Source: Fidelibacterota bacterium (GTDB taxonomy: Bacteria > Fidelibacterota > Marinisomatia > SCGC-AAA003-L08 > JACNLC01). From it: 64,000 nucleotides of DNA. This document shows, piece after piece, positions 36,436 through 45,340 of this stretch (positions are counted from its first letter, which is position 1; each line of letters begins with the position of its first letter). Under the pieces are notes generated by a model. It saw only the letters and a program-made list of their open reading frames with translations, did not search any database and was not told the DNA's origin. The position numbers and the translations under genes are program-made. Location of the stretch: positions 1-64,000 of the forward strand of contig JABHXA010000014.1 in NCBI GenBank assembly GCA_018657495.1, given 5' to 3'.

Positions 36436-38889
36436 TTATTCAAGTATAATATTGATAATCGCAATCACATCTAATATATTTATAATTCCGTCGGCATTAA
36501 GATCGCCAGCCCATAATTGATAACCACCTGGCTCAATACCACTGATAATAATATTGACGCATAAAATGATATCCTGCACATTTACCTGGCCATCCTGATT
36601 CAGGTCTCCAGGGATGCCATCTTCATTTACAATCATTTGTACCGGGAAAATAACCGTTTCCTGAGAGCCGGCAGATAAAATGATATTTGCTATAAAAACC
36701 CCTGATTCAAAAATATTTGAGGCGTCAAAGATAACTGAGTGTACGGCAGTTTCTCCCTGCCCGAGAGCACCGTCAAATCCAGGAGCATCTTCAATGATAA
36801 GCCATTGTGGAGCCGCCTGAATTTCGAGAGTGAAATCGTTTTCAACAAATTCAGCGTTATATGAAATAAGTACGCCATCTGACCCGTCATCATTTTGAAT
36901 ACCAATAGTTGCTGAATCAATATCTCCAGTCATCTCGGCATAATTTAATTGGATGCTGCCGTCAGCAAATAATACAAATTGAAAATTATATGTCCCATCA
37001 TAATTCACCGGCCAGTGGATTACATTATCAAACCAAATTACCAGTCTCTCACCGTTTGAATGGAAATATACTTGCCCGCCGCCATTGCCATTCCCTGAAT
37101 TTAGGGGATTCAAATCATCCCAATAACCAAAGATAGCAGGACCAGGCGCAGATGGAGACGGAATAATTGAATTATCCCAGGCAGGATTATCACCGGAAAA
37201 TCCAACCCAGCCATTTGGATTGATAATACATTGCGTATATACTTCATTATAAAATGGAAACTCAAATCCAATTTCAATGGGAGGGGCTGCCTGATCATTA
37301 TTGGTAAATGAAATTAATTCTCCCTCATTAGATATATCAATCCATTGAGAATTTAGCGATGGTTCATTATTTGAATCAGCCCAGAAATGACCAAAATCAT
37401 CGGATGAAGCACCGGGATTTTCAAATGGTGTTGAGGCAAGATTATAATATAAAACAGATTCATCTTCGCCAATATTCGAAACAGATATTGAGGATGTTTC
37501 AGTCATCCCGGTATTTAGTACAAGTGAAAGTTCTTCCGATGAGTATGAAAGTTCAGGATCCGGTAGATCAATTGCGTTCATTCCGTCCAAAACCATTGCA
37601 CCGGTATTATCAGGATCAAGCCAGTCCATAAGCCTTGACGAAGCACTTGAACCGGCATCCCATGACATTGACACTTTTCCATAATAATCATTTACATTGT
37701 TACTGCAGTTTGCCTCACCGCCGTGAAGCTGTCCTACTATGCGATGGTTTTGATCAAAAAGGGGAGAGCCTGATGAGCCGGGTTCTGTGGTACCATCTTC
37801 CCAGGTGGCAATCCGCCAATGTGATCCATCATTATTTGTCCACCCATCAGAAATCCCTTGATCATAATCAAAAGTTATTTTCTTAATATCCCCTGAAGGA
37901 TGATGAATCGAAACGGGTTCCTGAGGAGCAGTGTCTATGGCGGACCAACCGGCAAAATGAACATTATATGACTCGGGAGGGGTTTCCTGAAGGAGCAGTA
38001 AAGCAAAATCAGATTGAGAGCGGTTCGCGAGTAATGTTGTACCCTGAACCGTAAAATTGGTTGGACCATCGGTATTTGCACAGGTTGGGCTTTGATAGTT
38101 AAACATGATAATCCAGGTGCTTTCACCTCCGAGACAGTGATTTGCAGTAAGGAAGTAAGGAGTTAAATCCTGCCTGACATTATTAACCATAGCGCCGGAG
38201 CATAATCTGAATCCACCGGAAGATAATATCATTGCAGCAGAGCGGATTTCTTCTTCCCAGGGATTACCTTCTGGACAGTTGACATTATTATTACAACCAC
38301 CACTATCACCAAAATTTCGAGTCATTAGCGCAAAGACATCCCGGTAACCATGGATCACACTTGAGATGCTGATACTGACATCCGAAATATTTTCAGAAGG
38401 GTGATGGTATTCAAGATAAGTTGTTGAACCGCTTGTAGGGGTGGTAGAAAATTCTCTATGAGCTTTATTATTATTTTCGGTGAAGGCACCATATACAGAG
38501 GTAAGATCATCATTATAGATATATAATTCACCGCCGGGTGGAAGATGAAAGTCATCATAAATCAAATTGATTGATGTTGCCCCGGGGCAATTAATTTGAA
38601 GTCTCCATAGTTTAGTACGGTCAGGTAAATCCTGCCATGTACCTGAATTATTCAAATCCAAACTCACACTATGCGGAAATCCAAATCTTAAAGGTTCATC
38701 CTTGCTGGCTATTTCATCTTCAGCAAGAAGGGCGTTTACATCAACGGCTGGGAGGTTCAATATTTGAAAATCGTTGCTTACGATATTTTCAAAACTATAT
38801 GGAATGCCGCCAGTCGATATTTGAGCAAAACCTAAATTTCCGGCTGTAAGGATAAATGCACATAATATTCGAAAAACACTTTTATTCAT
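36436..38889 (-). CDS. Secreted lysyl-endopeptidase-like serine protease ending in dockerin-like repeats
   Basis: A paralogue of the following gene: the same propeptide-like region and protease domain, with H251 in TANHC, D294 in SDFALL and S373 in GSSGSP. It differs in carrying a large beta-rich middle (about 400-750) and in ending directly after a paired dockerin-like module (about 760-817; GDLNQDGQVNVQDII, GDLNADGIINILDVI). There is no T9SS tail, so export must rely on the signal peptide (about 1-23) alone, or the dockerin must bind a partner. It lies 24 bases after the subtilase gene and 29 bases before the paralogue. Confidence 0.87.
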   Translation of the reverse strand: MNKSVFRILCAFILTAGNLGFAQISTGGIPYSFENIVSNDFQILNLPAVDVNALLAEDEIASKDEPLRFGFPHSVSLDLNNSGTWQDLPDRTKLWRLQINCPGATSINLIYDDFHLPPGGELYIYNDDLTSVYGAFTENNNKAHREFSTTPTSGSTTYLEYHHPSENISDVSISISSVIHGYRDVFALMTRNFGDSGGCNNNVNCPEGNPWEEEIRSAAMILSSGGFRLCSGAMVNNVRQDLTPYFLTANHCLGGESTWIIMFNYQSPTCANTDGPTNFTVQGTTLLANRSQSDFALLLLQETPPESYNVHFAGWSAIDTAPQEPVSIHHPSGDIKKITFDYDQGISDGWTNNDGSHWRIATWEDGTTEPGSSGSPLFDQNHRIVGQLHGGEANCSNNVNDYYGKVSMSWDAGSSASSRLMDWLDPDNTGAMVLDGMNAIDLPDPELSYSSEELSLVLNTGMTETSSISVSNIGEDESVLYYNLASTPFENPGASSDDFGHFWADSNNEPSLNSQWIDISNEGELISFTNNDQAAPPIEIGFEFPFYNEVYTQCIINPNGWVGFSGDNPAWDNSIIPSPSAPGPAIFGYWDDLNPLNSGNGNGGGQVYFHSNGERLVIWFDNVIHWPVNYDGTYNFQFVLFADGSIQLNYAEMTGDIDSATIGIQNDDGSDGVLISYNAEFVENDFTLEIQAAPQWLIIEDAPGFDGALGQGETAVHSVIFDASNIFESGVFIANIILSAGSQETVIFPVQMIVNEDGIPGDLNQDGQVNVQDIILCVNIIISGIEPGGYQLWAGDLNADGIINILDVIAIINIILE

Positions 38890-38912
38890 ATTTTGGTCCT
38901 CGAGTAATAATT

Positions 38913-40484
38913 CTAGTTATTGCCGTTAATATTTAAAATGATATTTATCACAGAAACAATATCAACAACATTTATTTCGCCGTTGCCATCCATATCTGCC
39001 AATTCAATTTCTTCTTGTGTGAATCCTTCACCGGTGACTATATAATTAGCGATATTAACAACGTCTAAAATATTTATCAAACTGTCCATATTTACATCAC
39101 CAGATTGAAAGTTGGATCCTGCATTGGCAATTGCATATACGGCATTATAAAGATTCAGCCGTCCACCGGAGACTGTTACGCCGTCTAGAGTGGGTAAAAT
39201 ATCTACATTGTCAAGAATCATGCTTTTCAATTCAAGCGCTTTTATTGCCGGGGACTCAACATATCCTTCAGCCCAGGTCAAAGTTGCAGCTGCATGCATC
39301 AGACCGACAGTTCCTGCAACATGAGGAGTTGCCATTGATGTGCCAGTATAAGAACAGGATACATTATTTCCCGGAATTGTACTGCAGATGTGAGTTCCCG
39401 GAGCGCCGAGATCGATTGTTTCCAATCCATATCCGGCACCAGAATATTTTACATCGTCATCTGTTGTATTGGTAACAGCTATCATATAGTCACTGGAACA
39501 GCCGGTGGGAACATCTCCGATATTATCAACATTTTGATTTGAATTGATAGTTGCAGCTGCTGATAGAATTCCAACTTCACCCATGGCGTTGTAGAGATCA
39601 TTCCAAACCGGATAACTGCCAGAATTGCAATCGGCAAAGTCAATACCAAAACTGCTGTTGGTAGCAACTACATTAGCGCCGAATTCACCGCCACTTTCAA
39701 TCCACAGAGTTTTCTGATCCAGGACATAACCATAGGCAATCGATGCTACAGATGTTTGAGAAGTGGAACCGGCAACACACATTATTTTCACATCCCAATT
39801 GATACCGGTGACATCATCGCTATTATCTCCTTTAGCACCAATTGTACCTGAGACATGAGTGCCATGGGAACTTGATGGAACACTTCCATTATTGTTGTAA
39901 GCATTCCAGCCGACAATATCATCCACATAACCATTCTCGTCATCATCGATGCCATTGCTGGGAATCTCATTTTCGTTTACCCATATATTGTCAGCCAAAT
40001 CCACATGTTGATAGGAAACACCCCCATCCACAACAGCCACGACAATTTCTTCTCCCAAAGCAGTTACTCCGCCAGTGCTTATATCCCATGCCTCGGGGGC
40101 ATCAATATCTGCATCAGCGACACCTCCGGATTGTCCTGTATTATTCAAGTTCCACATTTGAGGGTAAAAGGGATCGTTGGGCTCTACACGTTGACTGAGA
40201 TTATGATCTAATTGGGCATATATGACGCCGGGTAGTTTTCGCAATTGTATCAAAGCATCTTCAGTTGATTTATAAAAATTTGGAGAGATTATAATAAGCC
40301 AAATATTAAGTTTTCGAACCAGCTGATTATCAAATTCAAATCCGTTGGATTTAAATTCAAATTTCAAAGACTCGATGGATGTATCCTGATCGATTCTTGC
40401 TATGAGTTGGCCGTCTTTAAACGTGGCAAATATTTGACTTAACATGATGATAGCAACCATGCTATAAAGTAGTTTATGTTTCAA
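38913..40484 (-). CDS. Secreted subtilisin-like (S8) protease ending in dockerin-like repeats
   Basis: The signal peptide (about 1-20) is followed by an inhibitor-type propeptide (about 22-95) and an S8 catalytic domain with D153 (VVDGG), H207 (SSHGTHVSG) and S383 (TGTSMATPHVAG). N314 may be the oxyanion residue, although the usual AAGN is replaced by AATIN. A paired dockerin-like module ends the protein (about 465-519). No T9SS tail. The start is TTG with AAGGAAA upstream. It is the first gene of the three-gene protease operon. Confidence 0.9.
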   Translation of the reverse strand: MKHKLLYSMVAIIMLSQIFATFKDGQLIARIDQDTSIESLKFEFKSNGFEFDNQLVRKLNIWLIIISPNFYKSTEDALIQLRKLPGVIYAQLDHNLSQRVEPNDPFYPQMWNLNNTGQSGGVADADIDAPEAWDISTGGVTALGEEIVVAVVDGGVSYQHVDLADNIWVNENEIPSNGIDDDENGYVDDIVGWNAYNNNGSVPSSSHGTHVSGTIGAKGDNSDDVTGINWDVKIMCVAGSTSQTSVASIAYGYVLDQKTLWIESGGEFGANVVATNSSFGIDFADCNSGSYPVWNDLYNAMGEVGILSAAATINSNQNVDNIGDVPTGCSSDYMIAVTNTTDDDVKYSGAGYGLETIDLGAPGTHICSTIPGNNVSCSYTGTSMATPHVAGTVGLMHAAATLTWAEGYVESPAIKALELKSMILDNVDILPTLDGVTVSGGRLNLYNAVYAIANAGSNFQSGDVNMDSLINILDVVNIANYIVTGEGFTQEEIELADMDGNGEINVVDIVSVINIILNINGNN

Positions 40485-40646
40485 AATTATTTCCTTTTAT
40501 GTGTGAGCGGTAAAAAAGCGAACGATTAATTTACATATTCATGAGGAGATATTGAAGTAACAAATTGTTAGAAATTTGATAAGGATTCCAAATGTCATAT
40601 TGAAGACATCTAAATTTGGTAAAAAATTAAGAAAATATCCGGTGAA

Positions 40647-42182
40647 TTAATTTGATGTATTTTTGATCAGCTGAATATAAAATTGAACCATCATTGCGTA
40701 GTTCTCGATTGAAATTCGTTCATCCAGACCATGCATTCTTTTTAAATCTTCAGAGGTAAACACAATGGGAGCAAATCGATATATCGAATTTGTCAGGTTT
40801 TCAAAATGTCTAGAATCTGTTCCACCCAAAACCAATCCAGGAGCGACAATTGTTTTAGAAAAAACCTGTCTTATGGTTTTGTTTAATAATAAATATCCTT
40901 CCGAGTCAATTGGAGATATTTTTGATGGATTTGAGGCAAATTTTGCATTTGATTGAATGATTTGAATTGGCAGGTCATCTATTAATGTTTTAACATGGTG
41001 TTCAACAGATTCAATAGTATCACCTGGTTTTAACCTAAAATTTATTGTTGCTTGTGCAGAAACGGGTAGCACATTTTCCTTAATTCCGCTATGAAAAGTA
41101 GTAAATGCTGTCGTGGTACGAATGAGTGCATTCGTTTCGGCCTGGTTTTCAAGATTACTTATGATCAAAGGATTAAAGAGCCATTGGTTTGCAAATATTA
41201 TTCTAGTTGAAAGGGGCAGTTGTGGTAACAAATATGAGAACATTGACTTTGCCACACCATCCAGATCAGCAGGGAGTGGGTTTTCGGCTATCACCTGCAA
41301 CCCTTTGGTTAATATATTAATACTGGCATCATCAGGAGGCATCGATGAATGCCCTCCTTTACTGGTGGCAAGAAGCTCAATGGTGCTATATCCCTTTTCG
41401 GCAATCCCGATAAGACCAACCGGTTTTTCAACACCTGGAAGAATTCCATCCACAATTGCCATGCCTTCATCAAGGATTAAGAAAGGATTAATATTCTTTG
41501 ATTCAAAAGATTTTGAAATTGCTAATGCCCCATCCTGACCGCCAATTTCTTCGTCATGACCCAGAACCAGAAACAATGTCCTGCGTGGCTTGAATTCTGT
41601 GGAAACAAGAAAGTTTGTTGCTTCAATCAAGGACATCATACATCCTTTATCGTCAAGTGCCCCTCTGCCCCAAATGAATCCATCAATAATTTCTCCGGCA
41701 AATGGTGGGACCGTCCAATCATCAGAATTCCCGCTGGGTACAACATCCTGATGGGCCATTAATACTACCGGATCTAATAACGAGTCTAATCCCTGCCATT
41801 TAAAAATCAAACTATAATCGTTTATAGTCGATACATTCAAATTTGAAAATAATGCCGGATATGTATCGCGAATGAAGTTGTGCATATCTGTAAAAGTTTG
41901 ATAGTCAATAGAGTCTTTATTCTCATATGATATCGTTTTAAACTGGATTGCCCGGGCCAAATTTTCTGCCAATGCTGATTTATCTAAGTTATATTTTGAC
42001 ACTGGTTTAACAGACAATTGACCGGGAGCATTAAGCAGTGAAATTGTAGTATTTACAATGAAGATTCCAAGGAATAATATGAGAGCAGCTAGAAGAGATT
42101 TCTTAAGTATAATGGAATTATTCAATATATGTATATTTAATATAGGGCATGTTACATATGACCGTACCGTCGAAGTCCCCAT
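40647..42182 (-). CDS. M20 family metallopeptidase (carboxypeptidase S / PM20D1-like)
   Basis: An N-terminal hydrophobic anchor (about 30-50) leads to an M20 zinc peptidase: H144 and D146 in MAHQDVVP, bridging D177 in GALDDKG, and E211-E212 in GHDEEIGG. The dimerisation (lid) domain is complete. At 511 residues it matches membrane-anchored CPS1/PM20D1-type enzymes, which hydrolyse dipeptides or N-acyl amino acids. The only in-frame ATG overlaps the upstream AI-2E-type gene by about 30 bases, so it is coupled to it. Confidence 0.88.
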   Translation of the reverse strand: MGTSTVRSYVTCPILNIHILNNSIILKKSLLAALILFLGIFIVNTTISLLNAPGQLSVKPVSKYNLDKSALAENLARAIQFKTISYENKDSIDYQTFTDMHNFIRDTYPALFSNLNVSTINDYSLIFKWQGLDSLLDPVVLMAHQDVVPSGNSDDWTVPPFAGEIIDGFIWGRGALDDKGCMMSLIEATNFLVSTEFKPRRTLFLVLGHDEEIGGQDGALAISKSFESKNINPFLILDEGMAIVDGILPGVEKPVGLIGIAEKGYSTIELLATSKGGHSSMPPDDASINILTKGLQVIAENPLPADLDGVAKSMFSYLLPQLPLSTRIIFANQWLFNPLIISNLENQAETNALIRTTTAFTTFHSGIKENVLPVSAQATINFRLKPGDTIESVEHHVKTLIDDLPIQIIQSNAKFASNPSKISPIDSEGYLLLNKTIRQVFSKTIVAPGLVLGGTDSRHFENLTNSIYRFAPIVFTSEDLKRMHGLDERISIENYAMMVQFYIQLIKNTSN

Positions 42183-43261
42183 CGTAATTCCGTTACTATT
42201 ACAATGACCATGGATAAAATCGGGACTGAAAATAACATTCCTACCGGCCCGGCAATCGAACCTCCGATTGTGACAGCAATTATTATCACCATGGGATGCA
42301 GTCCAATGCTTCCTGACATTATCATCGGGGAGATAAATAGATTATCCAGAACTTGTACACTAGCAAATGTAAGAATGATAAAAACAATATGCAAAAACTG
42401 CACTGAATCAGGTTGCTCGGTTACCAGATAAACAATAATTGCCGGTATCATTCCCATTACTGGCCCTACAAATGGTATAAGATTACCCACCCCGGCAACA
42501 GTACCGATTAATACAGTATAAGGAATTTGTATTGGAGTAATTGCCTGGAGGATGAACAATCCGGTAATGGAAAGAATCCCGATAGCAGAAGCAGCGAGAA
42601 GTTGTCCGCGGATGTAGGCACCTAGAGATGCCGTGGCTTTATCCATAATATGCAAGGTCATTTCAAAATAAGCATTAGGAATCATGGCTACAAAAGACTT
42701 GCGATATAAATGACCTTCAAGTACAAAGAAAAATGAGAATACTATTATAAAAAGGGTGGAAATAAGGATTGAACCAACAGACATTGCCAGTGAACCGGCA
42801 TGGGATAAAGAACTTTGGATATTGGTTACTACAACACCCCAGATATCATTCAATCTAGTATCAAATCCTTTAAATACATCCCGCGTTTGATCATGCATTG
42901 ATTCAGGAAGAAAACCAATGGCTAAATCTTCAGACTTCTCTCGTAACTCAGTAAATGTTTCCATGTTAAAATAGGTTTGGATAGAAACCGCTTCATCATA
43001 TACAATAGGCCACAACTTATTTAAACCGTAACCGACAAGGAGAAATAGCCCTGCATAAACTGCAATAGTTGAGATAAGACGTTTGGCAATCACCATTTCC
43101 AGAAGCGATACCAGCGGTCGTATTACGGAGGCAAGCAGCAATGAAATAATAAGCATAAATAACATTGATGCAGTATATTCCCATAGATAGATCACAAAAC
43201 CCAGGGGTAGGACCCAGACAAGGTTTTGAACAACTACAACAACAAGACCGGTGCGCTTCAT
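42152..43261 (-). CDS. AI-2E family (PerM-type) membrane transporter
   Basis: A 369-residue polytopic membrane protein with the family's layout: a paired N-terminal hairpin of helices, an amphipathic middle (about 95-150), then helices with GLFILQAITPIQIPYTVLIG and the conserved IPFVGPVMGMIPA. Relatives include TqsA (autoinducer-2 export) and Na+/H+ antiporters; the name does not prove an autoinducer function. It starts six bases after the cyclic-nucleotide-domain gene and overlaps the M20 gene, so the three form one transcript. Confidence 0.9.
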   Translation of the reverse strand: MKRTGLVVVVVQNLVWVLPLGFVIYLWEYTASMLFMLIISLLLASVIRPLVSLLEMVIAKRLISTIAVYAGLFLLVGYGLNKLWPIVYDEAVSIQTYFNMETFTELREKSEDLAIGFLPESMHDQTRDVFKGFDTRLNDIWGVVVTNIQSSLSHAGSLAMSVGSILISTLFIIVFSFFFVLEGHLYRKSFVAMIPNAYFEMTLHIMDKATASLGAYIRGQLLAASAIGILSITGLFILQAITPIQIPYTVLIGTVAGVGNLIPFVGPVMGMIPAIIVYLVTEQPDSVQFLHIVFIILTFASVQVLDNLFISPMIMSGSIGLHPMVIIIAVTIGGSIAGPVGMLFSVPILSMVIVIVTELRWGLRRYGHM

Positions 43262-43267
43262 ACAATT

Positions 43268-43777
43268 CTAATCTTTTATTTCGGACTTTTTCTGGAGGGC
43301 CAGATTTGTTGTTTTTAGACGAGTGGATATGACTCGGGCGAGGTTCAATAGTATTTTATTTCCCAGCTTGGGTGAGTGAGTCAGTATATCCATAAGTTCA
43401 ACTTTGAAAAAAGCCATTAAATGACAATCTGAGCCGGCGATTGCGGTGGCGCTTCTGTCAGATTCATCAATAAGCGAAACTTCACCAAAAAAATCACCCT
43501 GCCCCAATTTGGCATATTCCACTGATTTATTATCGGATGTAACGCCTGTTATAGATACATTCCCCTTCAGAATGATATACATGCCCAATCCCGGTGTACT
43601 TTCCTTGAAAATAATTTCGTCTTTAACAAAATGACGTTCATGCACGATATCTTCAATAGCGGTGAGATTACGTGTAGAAAGTCCATCGAAAACAGGTACC
43701 TGTTTCAAGGTAAGCTGGACATGGGAATCCGTTGGTTTTTTCTTTTTAAAAATATTTGACCAAAGAGGGTTTTTCAT
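43268..43777 (-). CDS. Stand-alone cyclic nucleotide-binding domain protein
   Basis: A 169-residue protein consisting of a single CRP-like cyclic nucleotide-binding domain (about 22-140) with GLGMYIILKGNVSI, the phosphate-binding cassette region GDFFGEVSLIDESDRSATA and a short C-terminal helix. The usual helix-turn-helix DNA-binding domain is absent. It may sense cAMP or another ligand and act on its membrane neighbours; this is inferred only from the operon with the AI-2E-type transporter. Confidence 0.87.
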   Translation of the reverse strand: MKNPLWSNIFKKKKPTDSHVQLTLKQVPVFDGLSTRNLTAIEDIVHERHFVKDEIIFKESTPGLGMYIILKGNVSITGVTSDNKSVEYAKLGQGDFFGEVSLIDESDRSATAIAGSDCHLMAFFKVELMDILTHSPKLGNKILLNLARVISTRLKTTNLALQKKSEIKD

Positions 43778-44112
43778 ATGTACTCATAGAATTTAAAGGG
43801 TTGAAAGCAAATCGAAATCTAACATAAGTTTATTTCAGAGTCGAATAATTTGTTGGATAAAATCTGTATGAACTTGCTGACACTATAAATCAAATGTATT
43901 TCAATAGGTTGTTATTAAGTTAAAATGTCCGGAAAACATCAATTAGCGTTCAAAACAGTTATCCCGGAAGCGTCTTTAAAAATAAAACTTATATTGAATA
44001 TGTTCATACATGGAAATTGACGTGCTAATGAATATTAAGAATTAATTCAAAAAATATTTGGTACATATAAAAATTTAGTGTTATACTACACCAGAACACT
44101 GGTACAGAAATT
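43778..44112. other. Intergenic region between divergent CNBD and GntR operons
   Basis: About 335 bases between divergent starts. The right end holds the promoter and operator of the gntR operon (44058-44103). The left part must contain the minus-strand promoter of the CNBD operon; I could not pick a convincing one. No ORF or repeat of note is seen in the rest. Confidence 0.6.
44058..44103 (+). promoter_or_regulatory. Promoter and YtrA-like operator of the gntR-ABC operon
   Basis: TTGGTA (44058-44063) and TATACT (44082-44087), 18 bases apart, form a sigma-70-like promoter. An inverted repeat AGTGTT (44077-44082) - 12 bases - AACACT (44095-44100) overlaps the -10 box; a second small inverted repeat ACCAG/CTGGT (44090-44094, 44099-44103) lies inside. 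The outer repeat closely resembles the AGTGTA-N13-TACACT operator described for Bacillus YtrA. The encoded GntR protein therefore probably represses its own operon here. Confidence 0.65.
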
Positions 44113-44493
44113 ATGAAATTAGACTTAAATTCAAAAATACCCATCTACATGCAGATATCTGAGATAATCAGGGAAGCTGTAGTAGCCGGGGATCTCAAAC
44201 CCAATGATTCAATACCATCAGTTAGACAGATGTGTGTTGAATATGGGATAAATCCACAAACAATCTTGAATGCGACTTCACTTCTTATTCAAGAGAATAT
44301 TCTCGAAAAAAGGAGGGGGTTGGGAATGTATGTAACATCTATAGCTCAAGAGAAACTTGTCTCTATTGAATTAGAGAAATTCAGGCAGGAATATATTCCA
44401 TTTCTTGTGGAGCGAGGGAAGCTTCTTGGTTTTACATCCAACGAGATTTGTCAAATCATCAAATCTATTGACAAAGGAGATGACAATGGATAA
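44113..44493 (+). CDS. GntR family regulator, YtrA subfamily
   Basis: A 126-residue regulator: N-terminal winged helix (about 8-76; IPIYMQISEIIREAVVAG, SVRQMCVEYGINPQT) followed by only about 45 residues, the short two-helix tail that marks the YtrA subfamily. YtrA regulators are usually autorepressors of neighbouring ABC transporter operons. The next gene, an ABC ATPase, overlaps its end by eight bases, and a matching operator lies upstream. The effector is unknown; cell-wall antibiotics induce some relatives. Confidence 0.93.
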   Translation: MKLDLNSKIPIYMQISEIIREAVVAGDLKPNDSIPSVRQMCVEYGINPQTILNATSLLIQENILEKRRGLGMYVTSIAQEKLVSIELEKFRQEYIPFLVERGKLLGFTSNEICQIIKSIDKGDDNG

Positions 44494-45340
44494 TCTTGTT
44501 AGTTTAAATAATCTCAGCAAATCCTACGGCAAAATTCAAGCGCTTTCAAACATCACATTCCAAATCCCTACAGGTAGGATAATTGGTTTGATTGGTCCAA
44601 ACGGCTCTGGTAAGACTACACTGCTAAGGGCCATGACTGGATTGATTGATTATGAGGGAAGTATTTCCATGTTGGGAGTTGAACCAAAAGTTTCCAGATC
44701 TGAACTTATGGAAAATACTGGGGTTATCCATGATATTTCTGTATTGCCGCCCTGGATGAAAGTGTCACAGGTAGTTGAATTCAAAGCTGGCGTACAATCT
44801 GCGTTTAATTATGATAAATGTGTAAAATTTCTTGATAAAACATCCATTAAAATGGATAGTAAGGTGAAACATTTATCCAAAGGAATGAAAACACAGCTCC
44901 ATCTGGCCCTGGTGCTGGCAACGGATACAAAATTGCTCATACTTGATGAACCGACGCATGGACTGGATATTTTATTTCGCAAGGAATTATATTCTAATGT
45001 TCTTGAAGAATATTTTGATAATAATAAATCAGTCATTATATCTACTCATCAGGTTGAAGAAGTAGAACATATTCTCAGTGATGTGATATTTTTAAAAGAT
45101 GGATATGCCATTCTTTATGATTCAGTTGAAAATCTGAAAAGTAAGTATTATCAATTAATAGCCTCAGACAAACACATCGATACCATTAGAAAAATGAATC
45201 CAATTACTGAACATAGTTTTTTTGGAAAGAGGGTTTTTCTATTAGAAAATGCCGATAGAGAGAAACTTGAATCAATGGGAGAGGTGAGTTCGCCATCCAT
45301 TGCCGATATATTTGTAGCTATCATGGGAGGAAAATCATGA
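44486..45340 (+). CDS. ABC transporter ATP-binding protein
   Basis: A 284-residue ABC-2 type ATPase. Walker A GPNGSGKTT, signature LSKGMKTQLHLAL, Walker B LLILDEPTHGLD and the H of STHQVEE are intact; the signature is LSKGM rather than LSGGQ, common in this drug-exporter branch. The start at 44486 is preferred over earlier in-frame ATGs because AAGGAG sits six bases before it. It overlaps gntR upstream and the permease gene downstream by ATGA, so the three are coupled. Confidence 0.93.
   Translation: MDNLVSLNNLSKSYGKIQALSNITFQIPTGRIIGLIGPNGSGKTTLLRAMTGLIDYEGSISMLGVEPKVSRSELMENTGVIHDISVLPPWMKVSQVVEFKAGVQSAFNYDKCVKFLDKTSIKMDSKVKHLSKGMKTQLHLALVLATDTKLLILDEPTHGLDILFRKELYSNVLEEYFDNNKSVIISTHQVEEVEHILSDVIFLKDGYAILYDSVENLKSKYYQLIASDKHIDTIRKMNPITEHSFFGKRVFLLENADREKLESMGEVSSPSIADIFVAIMGGKS

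Noticed and set aside
13619-40484. A cellulosome
   Set aside because: Dockerin-like repeats are present, but there is no scaffoldin with multiple cohesins and no plant-polysaccharide enzyme in the window.
42152-43261. A quorum-sensing autoinducer-2 exporter
   Set aside because: The family name rests on few members; many relatives are antiporters or of unknown function, and no luxS is in the window.
44405-44485. N-terminal extension of the ABC ATPase
   Set aside because: It overlaps gntR by almost 90 bases and lacks a ribosome binding site; 44486 has AAGGAG at the right distance.
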